Source: Kibdelosporangium persicum (lineage in GTDB: Bacteria > Actinomycetota > Actinomycetes > Mycobacteriales > Pseudonocardiaceae). Taken from it: a stretch of 64,000 nt of DNA. Numbering within the stretch: the stretch's first letter is position 1; each line of letters begins with the position of its first letter. Location of the stretch: NCBI RefSeq assembly GCF_013280595.1, contig NZ_JAAATY010000043.1:1-64000 (forward strand), written 5' to 3'. Shown in pieces: positions 43,375 to 52,161 of the stretch. Under the pieces are notes generated by a model. It did no database searches. It worked only from the letters and a program-made list of their open reading frames with translations, and was not told the origin of the DNA. The translations under genes and the position numbers were made by a program.

Positions 43375-44334
43375 ATGGCACCAGCGATCCTCGCGGAAGG
43401 CCTGGTCAAACGCTACGGCTCGATCGTCGCGCTGGACGGGCTGGACCTGGAGGTGGCAGAAGGCACCGTGATGGCCCTGCTCGGCCCCAACGGGGCGGGC
43501 AAGACAACGGCCGTACGGGTCTTCACGACACTGTTACCGCCGGACGGCGGTAAGGCGACCGTCGCCGGGCTCGACGTCGTCGCCGACGCCCGTGCGTTAC
43601 GCCGGGAGATCGGAGTCTCCGGGCAGTACGCGGCCGTCGACGAATACCTGACCGGCTTCGAGAACCTCGACATGGTCGGGCGGCTCTACCACCTGGGCGC
43701 CCGGCGAAGCCGCGAGCGGGCACGTGAACTGCTGGAGTCCTTCGACCTGGTCGAGGCGGGCGACCGGCCGGTGAAGGGCTACTCCGGCGGTATGCGGCGC
43801 CGCCTGGACCTGGCCGGAGCGCTTGTCGGCAGCGGCAAGGTGCTCTTCCTCGACGAGCCGACCACCGGCCTGGACCCGCGCGCCCGGTTCGGCCTGTGGG
43901 ACGTGGTCGAGGACCTGGTGCGGGGCGGCACGACACTGCTGCTGACCACGCAGTACATGGAGGAGGCCGAACGTCTCGCCGACCGGATCGCGGTGATCGA
44001 CCACGGCAAGGTGATCGCGCTGGGAACGGCGGACGAGTTGAAGGACCAGGTCGGCGGCGAACGAGTCGAACTCGTCCTGGCCGACGCGAACGACCTGGAG
44101 ACCGCGCGGAGCGCACTGCTCCCGATCGCGGTCGGCGAGATCCAGACCGACCGGGGCAGCCGGCGGATCACCGTGCCGGTGACGGGTGGTTCGGCCGTGC
44201 TCGTGGACGCGCTCGGCAGGTTGTCCGAGCTGTCGGTGAAAGTGCAGGACGTCGGCCTGCGACGGCCGACGCTCGACGACGTGTTCCTCGCACTGACCGG
44301 TCATGAGGCCGAGGTCGAGGAGGAGGGCAAGTGA
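43375..44334 (+). CDS. ABC transporter ATP-binding protein, DrrA type
   Basis: 319-residue ATPase of the daunorubicin-resistance exporter class. Walker A GPNGAGKT, signature YSGGMRRRLDLAGALVG, Walker B VLFLDEPTTGLDPRAR and H-loop region TTQYMEEAERLADRI. The C-terminal extension with RRPTLDDVFLALTGH is typical of DrrA. ATG at 43375 with GGGGAG upstream. Forms an exporter with the permease encoded after a short coupled ORF. Substrate unknown. Confidence 0.92.
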   Translation: MAPAILAEGLVKRYGSIVALDGLDLEVAEGTVMALLGPNGAGKTTAVRVFTTLLPPDGGKATVAGLDVVADARALRREIGVSGQYAAVDEYLTGFENLDMVGRLYHLGARRSRERARELLESFDLVEAGDRPVKGYSGGMRRRLDLAGALVGSGKVLFLDEPTTGLDPRARFGLWDVVEDLVRGGTTLLLTTQYMEEAERLADRIAVIDHGKVIALGTADELKDQVGGERVELVLADANDLETARSALLPIAVGEIQTDRGSRRITVPVTGGSAVLVDALGRLSELSVKVQDVGLRRPTLDDVFLALTGHEAEVEEEGK

Positions 44335-44471
44335 ACGAGCCGGTAGTGGTCGATGTCGTGCCCGGCAGTGAACTCGCTGTTCGTGACGCTCGGGGGGAGT
44401 GGCTCGTGCTCCCGGTCGGCGGTCCTCGTGGCCCGGTGGCCGCGATCTTCGGTGCGGAGGAGGGGAAATGA
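44331..44471 (+). CDS. 46-aa protein translationally coupled between DrrA- and DrrB-type genes
   Basis: A GTG at 44331 overlaps the DrrA-type stop (GTGA) and its TGA overlaps the DrrB-type start (ATGA, 44468-44471). AGGAGGG stands five bases before the GTG. The product (VNEPVVVDVVPGSELAVRDA, then RGEWLVLPVGGPRGPVAAIF, then GAEEGK) is short, soluble and acidic, with no recognised domain. The perfect fit between two genes with a strong ribosome-binding site supports translation; a role in coupling ATPase and permease synthesis or in the transporter is inferred. Confidence 0.65.
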   Translation: MNEPVVVDVVPGSELAVRDARGEWLVLPVGGPRGPVAAIFGAEEGK

Positions 44472-45271
44472 GCACGATCGCGCTGGCCTTCAGCGATGGC
44501 ATGACCATCGCGCGACGGAACCTGATCAAGATCAAGCGGGTCCCGGACCTGCTGGTGTTCACCCTGCTGTCGCCGATCATGTTCGTGCTGCTGTTCGCGT
44601 ACGTGTTCGGCAGCTCGATCGCGATTCCCGGAGTGTCCTACCGGGAGTTCCTGATGGCCGGGATCTTCGTGCAGACCGCCGTCTTCGGCGCGACGTGGAC
44701 CGGACTGGGGCTGGCCGAGGACATCCAGAAGGGCATCATCGACCGGTTCCGCTCGCTGCCGATGGCGCGGTCGGCCGTGTTGATCGGGCGCACCACGAGC
44801 GATGTCGTGAACAACGTGATCAGCCTCGTGGTCATGTCGGTCACCGGCCTGCTGGTCGGCTGGCGCGTGCACACGTCCTTGCCGGAAGCGTTGGCAGGCT
44901 TCGCTTTGCTGCTGCTCTTCGCGTACGCGCTGTCGTGGATGATGGCCGTGATCGGCCTGTGGATCCGCAGTCCCGAGGTGTTCAACAACGCCAGCTTCAT
45001 GGTGATCTTCCCGTTGACGTTCATCGCCAACACCTTCGTCCCGTCGAACAACCTGCCGGGCCCCTTGAAGGTGATAGCCGAGTGGAACCCGGTCTCCGCC
45101 ATCACCCAGGCGGCCCGCGACCTGTTCGGCAACACCCACCCCGAGTTACCCGCCCCCGACGCCTGGCCCCTGCAGCACCCCGTCCTCGCCTCCCTCGCCT
45201 GGACGGCGATCATCCTGCTGATCTTCGTGCCCTTCGCCATCAACCGCTACCGAAAGGCGGTGAGCAGATAG
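44468..45271 (+). CDS. ABC transporter permease, DrrB type (ABC-2)
   Basis: 267 residues with six membrane segments. The N-terminal cytoplasmic amphipathic region SDGMTIARRNLIKIKRVPDLLVF and the ABC-2 motif region PLTFIANTFVPSNNLPGPLKVIAEWNPVSAITQAARDLF are typical of DrrB. ATG with GGAGGGGAA upstream. Partner of the DrrA-type ATPase. Confidence 0.9.
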   Translation: MSTIALAFSDGMTIARRNLIKIKRVPDLLVFTLLSPIMFVLLFAYVFGSSIAIPGVSYREFLMAGIFVQTAVFGATWTGLGLAEDIQKGIIDRFRSLPMARSAVLIGRTTSDVVNNVISLVVMSVTGLLVGWRVHTSLPEALAGFALLLLFAYALSWMMAVIGLWIRSPEVFNNASFMVIFPLTFIANTFVPSNNLPGPLKVIAEWNPVSAITQAARDLFGNTHPELPAPDAWPLQHPVLASLAWTAIILLIFVPFAINRYRKAVSR

Positions 45272-45290
45272 GCCGCGCGATGCCGGCCTA
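45269..45290. terminator. Shared terminator of convergent genes
   Basis: TAGGCCG (45269-45275) and CGGCCTA (45284-45290) form a 7-bp stem that includes the DrrB-type stop and the stop of the convergent gene. Weak, without a T run. Confidence 0.4.
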
Positions 45291-46742
45291 GCACCAGTCG
45301 CGAGGCGGTAGCTTGGACGTGTCAGGTTTGCGGTCACGATAAGTACGTTCGACGAAGGCCAGGAACCGGTCCACGTCATGGACGTTCGAAGCGAGCCCGA
45401 GCGACACGCGAATCGCGCCCGCGGTGGGCATTCCGAGGAACCGGATGTAGTCGTCCGCCGTCATCGCGGGGCTGTCGCCCAGCTCGCGCAGCAAGCGTGG
45501 ATCGAGGCCGAACGCGTTCTCACCCGCGCCCGGGTTGCAGAAACATCCGGTACGCAACGAGATCCCGGCCTGAGCGCTTTCGGTCGCCACCAGCCGTTCG
45601 TCGACCAGGTCGCCGTCCGGAGTGAGCAGGTTGAACGCGATCGTGCCGCCACGGGCATGAGTGGAGCCGGGACCGTAGAGGCGGACCATCGGTTCGCCGT
45701 TGGTGTGGCGTAAGGACGTGGCCTGGTCGAGGAACCAGCCGGTGAGGCACCGCACCCGGCGGCCGATGTTCGGCACGCCGATGCCGGCCACCCAGTCGAG
45801 ACCGGCTTCGACGTCCGGGATGGCGAGGAAGTTCACCGTGCCGTCCTCGAACGCGGTCTCGGCGGGCGCCATGGTGTGCCAGTCGCCTTGCACGCTCGCG
45901 GCCCGGATCGTGCCGCCGGCGAACCATGGCCGCTGCAACTCGGCAAGGGCGTCCCGGCGGGCGACGAGCACACCGACCCCGGTCGGGTAGCCGAAAACCT
46001 TGTACCAGCTGGCGATCACGAACTGCGGCCGGACCACACTGAGATCGAGCACGTTCGTCGGCAGGAACGCGGCGCAGTCCAGCAGGACGTCGTAGCCCTG
46101 GTCCTGTGCCATCCCGACCCAGTCGAGGGAGTGCTGTACGCCGGTGAAGTTGCTCTGTGCCGGGTAGGCGAACAGTCCCTGACCGCGAGCGAGGGCCATG
46201 CGTACCGATTCCCGTGGCACGCGTAGTTCAGGTGGGACCGAAGCGATGTACTCAGTGCGAGCGTGCCGTCGCCGAGCGAACTCGCGCAAACCGACGATGG
46301 AGCTGTGGTTGTCGAACGTCAACAGGAGTCGTCGCTTGCGGGAGAACGGATACGCTTCGCCGACCATGCGCGCGGCCGCGGTCGCGTTAGCGGTGAAGAT
46401 GACGACGTAATCGTCCGGGGCCGCGTTGAAATGCCGCAGTACGCGCGCCCGCGCGCTTTCCACCAGCTCGGTCGAGGCCCGTGAACTCGGGTTCACCGAG
46501 TGCGGGTTGCCGAACACGTTGCCGCGCAGGCGATTCACGTGTGTTCGCCACTGGCTGATGGCGGCCAGACCCGCGCCGGTGTAGTCCAGGTAGACGTGGT
46601 CTTGCTCGTCGAGGTACGCGTACTCGCTGGCGCGTAGATCGTCCAGCACACGTGTTCCCGCGTATTCGGGGTAGTCGATCAGAAACGCCGCCGGTTCGTC
46701 GTACAGGCGGCTCGAAGGGGGTTCCCGACTGGTGGTCACCAC
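45288..46742 (-). CDS. Class-V aminotransferase-fold PLP enzyme (MOSC/Moco-sulfurase-like)
   Basis: 484 residues. PLP-fold type I of the NifS/Moco-sulfurase group: YLDYTGAGLAAIS near the N terminus, cofactor Asp in VLLDCAAFLPTN, Schiff-base Lys in ASWYKVFGYPTGVG, and LRTGCFCNPGAGE with the persulfide-carrying cysteine loop. Length and N-terminal sequence resemble molybdenum-cofactor sulfurase N domains; no C-terminal MOSC domain is present. GTG start at 46742 or 46739. The window also has a Moco oxidoreductase and mog, but these are 10-15 kb away. Confidence 0.78.
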   Translation of the reverse strand: MVTTSREPPSSRLYDEPAAFLIDYPEYAGTRVLDDLRASEYAYLDEQDHVYLDYTGAGLAAISQWRTHVNRLRGNVFGNPHSVNPSSRASTELVESARARVLRHFNAAPDDYVVIFTANATAAARMVGEAYPFSRKRRLLLTFDNHSSIVGLREFARRRHARTEYIASVPPELRVPRESVRMALARGQGLFAYPAQSNFTGVQHSLDWVGMAQDQGYDVLLDCAAFLPTNVLDLSVVRPQFVIASWYKVFGYPTGVGVLVARRDALAELQRPWFAGGTIRAASVQGDWHTMAPAETAFEDGTVNFLAIPDVEAGLDWVAGIGVPNIGRRVRCLTGWFLDQATSLRHTNGEPMVRLYGPGSTHARGGTIAFNLLTPDGDLVDERLVATESAQAGISLRTGCFCNPGAGENAFGLDPRLLRELGDSPAMTADDYIRFLGMPTAGAIRVSLGLASNVHDVDRFLAFVERTYRDRKPDTSKLPPRDWC

Positions 46743-46912
46743 TCCATGTCAACGCGTGACCTCCATGGCGAGCAATGGAAATCGGGAATACGGCAAGAAA
46801 TGGTCACCCGGGTGCCGCGGGTGACGTGACCGTACGGCCTGTGAGCACGGTCGAAACTAAATCGACAGGTTGTTCTAACCCAATTCCCAGCCGGGGTCCT
46901 TAGCGTGGATTC

Positions 46913-47821
46913 GTGTCCCCCTTGGGTCGAAGATCCCTCCTTGGCGGCTGCCTGGTGGCCGCGATCGTGCTGGTGGCGCCTGCCTCGGCGACGTCGGTTA
47001 CCCCGGCCGGCCCCGCAAGCGCCGACCTGGCGTCGCCGCTGGTCACGGTCGGGCCGTCACCCGAACCAGAGCCGTCAAGGGAAGCGCTCGCGCAGGCACC
47101 GCAGGCGACGAACTACGCCGCCGCGATGGTCGGCGCGGCGCATGCGGCCGTACCCAAGGGGGTCACCTTCGGTGTGTCCGTGTTGGACTTACGGACCGGG
47201 CAACTCGCGGTCACCGGGACGGAACAGTTCTACTCGGCCTCGCTCAGCAAACTGATGCTCGTCGTGGACATGATCGACCGTGGCGTCGAAATCACCCCGG
47301 CGGTCCACGATTTGATCACGCGCGCTCTCGGACCCAGTGACGACGAGGCGATGAACGTCCTGTGGGTCAAGTTCGACGGAGCCGACGCGATGACCCGCGT
47401 GGCCGACTCGCTCGGCATGGCCGCCACCGCGACCGCCGACGACCGCAGCCAGTGGGGCGAGGTCAAGGTCTCGCCCGCCGGGTATGCCCGGCTGTACCAG
47501 CACATCATGACCGAAATGGACCCCGCTGACCGCGACGTCATCGTGACCGCGCTCAGCGGCGCACCGCCTGCCGCGGCGGACGGGTTCAACCAGTCCTACG
47601 GCCTGCTCGACGCGGCCCCCAAGGCATTCGCCAAGCAGGGCTGGATGTACTACGGCAACCAGCTTTACCTGCACAGCGCGGGTGTTGTCGCCAACGGCAG
47701 CGACCGGTACGTGGTCGTGCTCATGACGAGCCAGGCATCGTCGTCCGGAGTGGCCCGCGCCAACGTGTCCGCGATCGCCGCGGCCGTCATGGGCGCGATG
47801 CCCGCCACCTCCCCCTCGTGA
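46913..47821 (+). CDS. Secreted serine hydrolase, class A beta-lactamase fold
   Basis: 302 residues. Signal peptide (RRSLLGGCLVAAIVLVAPASA), Pro/Ser-rich linker, then a beta-lactamase-like domain: nucleophile in FYSASLSKLMLV (SxxK), SDDEAMN in the place of SDN. No clear KTG triad is seen, so beta-lactam hydrolysis is uncertain; a cell-wall role is possible. GTG at 46913 without a good Shine-Dalgarno. Its stop codon lies inside the downstream terminator stem. Confidence 0.75.
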   Translation: MSPLGRRSLLGGCLVAAIVLVAPASATSVTPAGPASADLASPLVTVGPSPEPEPSREALAQAPQATNYAAAMVGAAHAAVPKGVTFGVSVLDLRTGQLAVTGTEQFYSASLSKLMLVVDMIDRGVEITPAVHDLITRALGPSDDEAMNVLWVKFDGADAMTRVADSLGMAATATADDRSQWGEVKVSPAGYARLYQHIMTEMDPADRDVIVTALSGAPPAAADGFNQSYGLLDAAPKAFAKQGWMYYGNQLYLHSAGVVANGSDRYVVVLMTSQASSSGVARANVSAIAAAVMGAMPATSPS

Positions 47822-47862
47822 GTGTTTATCGGTGTTCTAACCCTGATAAACACTCACGAGGG
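47813..47862. terminator. Perfect 18-bp bidirectional terminator, dispersed repeat
   Basis: CCCTCGTGAGTGTTTATC (47813-47830) and GATAAACACTCACGAGGG (47845-47862) with a 14-nt loop. It separates the beta-lactamase-fold gene from the convergent sugar permease gene. One arm plus loop recurs at 1519-1550 with 31 of 32 identities. Confidence 0.85.
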
Positions 47863-47885
47863 TTGGGTCCCTGGCCGCACGGATG

Positions 47886-48809
47886 TCAGCCCTTCGTCGA
47901 ACCCAGGGTCAGACCGCCGACGAACTGCCGTTGCAGCGCGAAAAACACCACCAGGCAGGGGATCGCGACCAGTAGCGAACCCGCGGCGAGCAGGTTGTAG
48001 TCGGTGAAGAACTGCCCACGCAGGTTCGACAGCGCCGACGTGATCGGCATCTTGTCCCCGGTCTGGATCAACACGATCGCCCAGAAGAAGTCGTTGTAGA
48101 TCCAGGTGAACTCGAGCGTGGCCAACGCGCCGAGCGCCGGGCGGCACAGCGGCAGGATGACCTGCCAGTACTGCCGCAGGACCCCGGCTCCGTCCACCCT
48201 GGCGGCCTCGGTCAGCTCGTTCGGGATGGTCTTCATGTAGTTGCTCAGCACGAACGTGCAGAACCCGATCTGGAACGCGATGTGGATCAGGATCAGCCCG
48301 AGCTGGGTGTCCAGCAGGGTCTCCTTGTAGTTGATCCACTCCGGCACCGGGATCAGCCGGAACAACCGGTACAGCGGCGTGATGATGACCTGCTGCGGCA
48401 ACAGGTTGCCCGCCGTGAACAGCATCAGCAGCGCGAGGTTGAACCTGAAGCTGAACCGGGTCACGCCGAACGCCACGAACGAGCTGAACAGCAGCGTGAC
48501 GATCACCGCCGGGATGGTGATGACCAGCGTGTTCCAGAAGTAGTTCGGCAGGTCGGCGGTCTCCCACGCCTTGCCGAAGTTGCTCAGCGTCAGCTCGGAG
48601 GGCAGCGAGAAGTAACCGTTGGCCGCAGTGTCCTCATAGGTCCGCAGCGACGCGAAAACCGTCCACAGCAACGGAGCCAGCCAGACGAGGCACACTGCGA
48701 TCAGGAACGTGTGCAGCGCGATCCGGCTGGCACGCAGCCGCGCGGTCTTCTTCTCCCGCTCGCCGGCGCCCGGGGTGTTCACGGGCGGCCGGTCCAAGGT
48801 CGTGGTCAC
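47886..48809 (-). CDS. Sugar ABC transporter permease, MalG type
   Basis: 307 residues with six membrane segments and the EAA loop TEAARVDGAGVLRQYWQVILPLCRPALG. GTG at 48809 with GGGAGGAA upstream; GTGA overlap with the first permease. Third gene of the importer operon; no ATPase gene is present, as is usual for actinobacterial sugar importers that share MsiK. Confidence 0.9.
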   Translation of the reverse strand: MTTTLDRPPVNTPGAGEREKKTARLRASRIALHTFLIAVCLVWLAPLLWTVFASLRTYEDTAANGYFSLPSELTLSNFGKAWETADLPNYFWNTLVITIPAVIVTLLFSSFVAFGVTRFSFRFNLALLMLFTAGNLLPQQVIITPLYRLFRLIPVPEWINYKETLLDTQLGLILIHIAFQIGFCTFVLSNYMKTIPNELTEAARVDGAGVLRQYWQVILPLCRPALGALATLEFTWIYNDFFWAIVLIQTGDKMPITSALSNLRGQFFTDYNLLAAGSLLVAIPCLVVFFALQRQFVGGLTLGSTKG

Positions 48810-49756
48810 GTTCGTTCCTCCCGACGGAACACCTGGACCAGGTAGGTGATGATGAAGCCGAGCGAGATGACCAGCAGGATCACCGCGAGCGCCGAGCCCC
48901 AGCCGATCCGGCTGGACTCGCCGATGATGTTGTCGGTGATCAGCACGGAGACCAGTTCGAGCCCGTTGCGGCCGCGGTTGATCGCGTAGACGATGTCGAA
49001 CGCGCGCAGCCCTTCGATCACGGTGATCACCAGCACGATCACGTTGATCGGCTTGAGCACCGGGAAGGTGACCTTCCAGAACGTCTGCCAGCCGTTGGCG
49101 CCGTCGAGCGCCGCGGCCTCCTTGAGCGACGGGTCGAACGACTTCAACCCGGCCAGGTACAACAACATCACGTACCCGGTGTGCTTCCACCCCGCGGCTA
49201 TCAGCACCGCGTAGATGTTGATGTCCGAGTCACCGAGCCAGTCGACCGGGCTCGACTGGGCGATCCCGAGCACGTTGTTGACGAGGCCGAGGTTCGGCTC
49301 GTACATCAGCTGCCAGATGAAGCCGACCATGGCCAGCGCCAGCACCACCGGCAGGTACAGGACCGACTGGTAGATCCTGGTGAACTTCAGCTGCCGGTCC
49401 AGCAGCACCGCCAGCAGCAGGCCGAAGCTGGTCGGCAGCAGGATCAGGAACGCCAGCCAGATCAGGTTGTGCTGGACCGCGGGCCAGAACCGCGGGTACG
49501 CGGTGAAGATGTCGACGTAGTTGCGCGTGCCGACGAACGTGATCTGGTCGAGGTCGCCGATGCCGTCCCACGACGTGAACGACAGCAGCACGGACGACAA
49601 CGTCGGCACCCACACCAGCGCCACGTGCAGCAGCGTGGGGACGCCGACCATGAGCAGCAGCACGATCCGGTCGGTCCCGGACAGCGCCGTGGCCCGGCGC
49701 CGCCCCTTGCGTGCGGGCGGCGTCGGGTCCGTGCGGGATGTCTGCAGAACGGTCAT
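48806..49756 (-). CDS. Sugar ABC transporter permease, MalF type
   Basis: 316 residues, six membrane segments, EAA loop KEAAALDGANGWQTFWKVTFPVLKP. ATG shares a base with the binding-protein stop (TAATG). Forms the membrane pore with the MalG-type protein. Confidence 0.9.
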   Translation of the reverse strand: MTVLQTSRTDPTPPARKGRRRATALSGTDRIVLLLMVGVPTLLHVALVWVPTLSSVLLSFTSWDGIGDLDQITFVGTRNYVDIFTAYPRFWPAVQHNLIWLAFLILLPTSFGLLLAVLLDRQLKFTRIYQSVLYLPVVLALAMVGFIWQLMYEPNLGLVNNVLGIAQSSPVDWLGDSDINIYAVLIAAGWKHTGYVMLLYLAGLKSFDPSLKEAAALDGANGWQTFWKVTFPVLKPINVIVLVITVIEGLRAFDIVYAINRGRNGLELVSVLITDNIIGESSRIGWGSALAVILLVISLGFIITYLVQVFRREERT

Positions 49757-51060
49757 TACTTCTGGAAGTACTGCTTGGCCTGGTCGGCGATCTTGCGGAC
49801 GAGACCGTCGATGTCGTTGGGGTTCTTGATGAAGTCGTTCACGCTGTTGATCGCGACCTCACTGGCGAAGCCCGGGTCGGTGTCGCGGTCGAGGAACTGC
49901 GTGATGTGCTTGGCCTCGTTGACGAACTGCACGCACTTCTGCTGGAGCTTGTTGTACGAGGCGGAGTCCGCCTTGTTGCTCGCCGCGATGCTCGTCGGGT
50001 CCGACTTGAGGTACGTCTGCTGGGCCTGCGCGGTGGAGATGTAGGTCAGCAGCTTGTCGGCGTTGGCCTTGTCGCGCGGCTTGACCGCCTGGCAGAAGCC
50101 GTCGATCGGGGCCTCGATGGTGTCCTGGCCGTGCGCCGCGTCGATCTGCGGGAACGCGAAGAAGTCCAGGTCGTCGAGCTTGCCGCCGGCGCTGAACTGC
50201 TGGCCGATCTGCTGCGAGCCGATCACCATCATCCCGGCCTCGCCCTTGAGCACCGACTGCGCGGCCTCCTGCCAGTCCCGGCCGAGCGAGTTGGGCTGGT
50301 AGAACTCCATCAGCCGCTTCCAGTTGTCGAAGGTGGCGCGCACCTTCGGGCCCGCCCAGTCCTCCTTGCCGGCCATCAGGTCGACGTGGAACTGGTAGCC
50401 GTTGGTCCGGAAGTTGAGCTGGTCGAACGTGCCCAGCTGCGGCCAGCCGTTCTTCTGGCCCGCGGCCAGCGGGACGATGTTGTCCGCCTTCATCTTGGTG
50501 GACAGCGCGATGAACTCGTCGAACGTCTTCGGCACGGTGTAGCCGCGCTGCTGGAAGATGCTCGGCCGGTAGAACACCGCCCACGGGTAGGAGTAGAACG
50601 GCACGAAGTACTGCTTGCCGTCGTCGCCGGTCGACGCTTCCTTCTGGGCCGGCGTGTAGTTGCCCTCCAGCGACTTCCACAGCTCGGAGATGTCGCCGAC
50701 CAGCTGCTTGGACGCGAAGAACCGCAGCCGGAACCCGGCGAACCACGACCACACGTCGTCCGCGCCGGCCTGCAGGTACGAGTTGATCTGCTGCTGGAAC
50801 GCCTCGTGGTCCTTGGTGTTGATGTTGACCTGGACGCCCTGGGACTGCGTGAAGGCCTTGATGACCTCGTCGAGCGCGCCCTTGGGCACCGCGTCGGAGT
50901 AGTTCGAGCCGAGGCTGACGGTCCCGGTTCCGCCGCCACCGCCACCGGAGGACCCGGAGTCACCACAGGCGGCCAGACCGGGGACGGCCGCGAGACCCAT
51001 GGTGGCGAACAGGCCCTTCATGGCCGTCCGGCGCCCGATCATCGCATCGATGCGGTTCAT
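49756..51060 (-). CDS. Sugar-binding lipoprotein of ABC importer
   Basis: 434 residues. Tat/lipoprotein signal RRTAMKGLFATMGLAAVPGLAAC with lipobox LAAC, glycine-rich linker, then a family-1 extracellular solute-binding protein. ATG at 51060 with GGAG six bases upstream. Heads the importer operon. The facing galT gene suggests galactose or a galactoside as substrate, an inference from context. Confidence 0.88.
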   Translation of the reverse strand: MNRIDAMIGRRTAMKGLFATMGLAAVPGLAACGDSGSSGGGGGGTGTVSLGSNYSDAVPKGALDEVIKAFTQSQGVQVNINTKDHEAFQQQINSYLQAGADDVWSWFAGFRLRFFASKQLVGDISELWKSLEGNYTPAQKEASTGDDGKQYFVPFYSYPWAVFYRPSIFQQRGYTVPKTFDEFIALSTKMKADNIVPLAAGQKNGWPQLGTFDQLNFRTNGYQFHVDLMAGKEDWAGPKVRATFDNWKRLMEFYQPNSLGRDWQEAAQSVLKGEAGMMVIGSQQIGQQFSAGGKLDDLDFFAFPQIDAAHGQDTIEAPIDGFCQAVKPRDKANADKLLTYISTAQAQQTYLKSDPTSIAASNKADSASYNKLQQKCVQFVNEAKHITQFLDRDTDPGFASEVAINSVNDFIKNPNDIDGLVRKIADQAKQYFQK

Positions 51061-51087
51061 ATGTCGCTCCAAACCCCACGGACTCAA

Positions 51088-51130
51088 ACAAGAGTGCTCA
51101 CAATCTTGTAGCGGTCACACGTCCTGTCAA
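51088..51130 (-). promoter_or_regulatory. Importer promoter with overlapping operator
   Basis: On the minus strand TTGACA (51125-51130) and CAAGAT (51103-51108) are separated by 16 bp. The -10 box lies inside an inverted repeat ACAAGA (51088-51093)...TCTTGT (51104-51109). A repressor bound there would block the promoter; the facing DeoR-type protein is the obvious candidate. The remaining 51131-51348 holds nothing else recognised. Confidence 0.6.
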
Positions 51131-51348
51131 GCCCCGTTACGGACCTGTTAACCCGGTCGGATGACCCTGGGGCGAGTAGAATAGGAGGTGGAGCTGGGCT
51201 TAATCGATACGACGTGACCCGCTCGTCGGGCGGCACATCGAACAGATTCGCCCGGACTGGATGTTTGAGTATGTTGTGTTGTCGCCTATGCTCACCGCGA
51301 GTGCGGTCGTCGTGACGGGCGACAGGCATGGGCTGGAAGGGGTATGCG

Positions 51349-52161
51349 GTGCTCGCGCGGCAGCGGCAGGCGATGATCCTCGAAGAAGTCAAGAAGACCG
51401 GTGCGGTCCGGGTCAGCGACCTGGTCGACCGGCTCGGCGTGTCGGACATGACCGTGCGCCGTGACCTCGAGGTTCTGTCCCGCCGCGGCCTGGTCGAGAA
51501 GGTGTACGGCGGAGCGACCGCGGTCGTCGGCCGCAGCACCGACGAACCGGGGTTCGAGGCCAAGTCCGTCCAGCAGCTGCCGCAGAAGGAAGCGATCTCC
51601 GCGCTCGCCGCGACGCTGGTCAAACCCGGCACCGCGATCGGGCTGTCCGCGGGCACGACGACGTGGACTTTCGCCCGTTATCTCGACGACGTGCCCGAGC
51701 TGACCGTGGTCACGAACTCGATCCAGGTCGCCGACGTCCTACAGCGGACCGGCCGTTCGGACAGGACAGTCGTGCTGACCGGTGGCGTCCGCACGCCGTC
51801 GGACGCCTTGGTGGGTCCGGTTGCCGTGCACACGTTGAGGTCGTTGCATTTGGACATGGTGTTCCTCGGTGTGCACGGGATGGCGGCAGGGCCTGGCTAC
51901 ACGACGCCGAACCTGAACGAGAGCGAGACCAACCGCGCTCTCGTGGAGGCGGGCGGCCGTCTGGTCGTGCTGGCCGATCACACGAAGTGGGGAACGGTCG
52001 GGATTTCCACCATCGCGGACCTCGAGGACGCCGATGTGCTGGTCACCGACGACGGGTTGAGCGAGGAAGGCCGGGAGTTCCTGGCCGAACGCGTCGGCGA
52101 GCTGATGATCGCCGACGTGGACGAGGATGGGATGTCCACCACCGGAGGGGAAACCGCGTGA
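51349..52161 (+). CDS. DeoR/GlpR family repressor
   Basis: 270 residues. DeoR helix-turn-helix at about 5-55 (RQAMILEEVKKTGAVRVSDLVDRLGVSDMTVRRDLEVLSRRGLVEKVYGGA), then the sugar-phosphate sensor domain (GLSAGTTTWTFARYL, VVTNSIQVADVL, DHTKWG). GTG at 51349 with GGAAGGGG six bases upstream. GTGA overlap with galT. Likely senses a galactose-pathway phosphate and controls both the importer and galT. Confidence 0.88.
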   Translation: MLARQRQAMILEEVKKTGAVRVSDLVDRLGVSDMTVRRDLEVLSRRGLVEKVYGGATAVVGRSTDEPGFEAKSVQQLPQKEAISALAATLVKPGTAIGLSAGTTTWTFARYLDDVPELTVVTNSIQVADVLQRTGRSDRTVVLTGGVRTPSDALVGPVAVHTLRSLHLDMVFLGVHGMAAGPGYTTPNLNESETNRALVEAGGRLVVLADHTKWGTVGISTIADLEDADVLVTDDGLSEEGREFLAERVGELMIADVDEDGMSTTGGETA

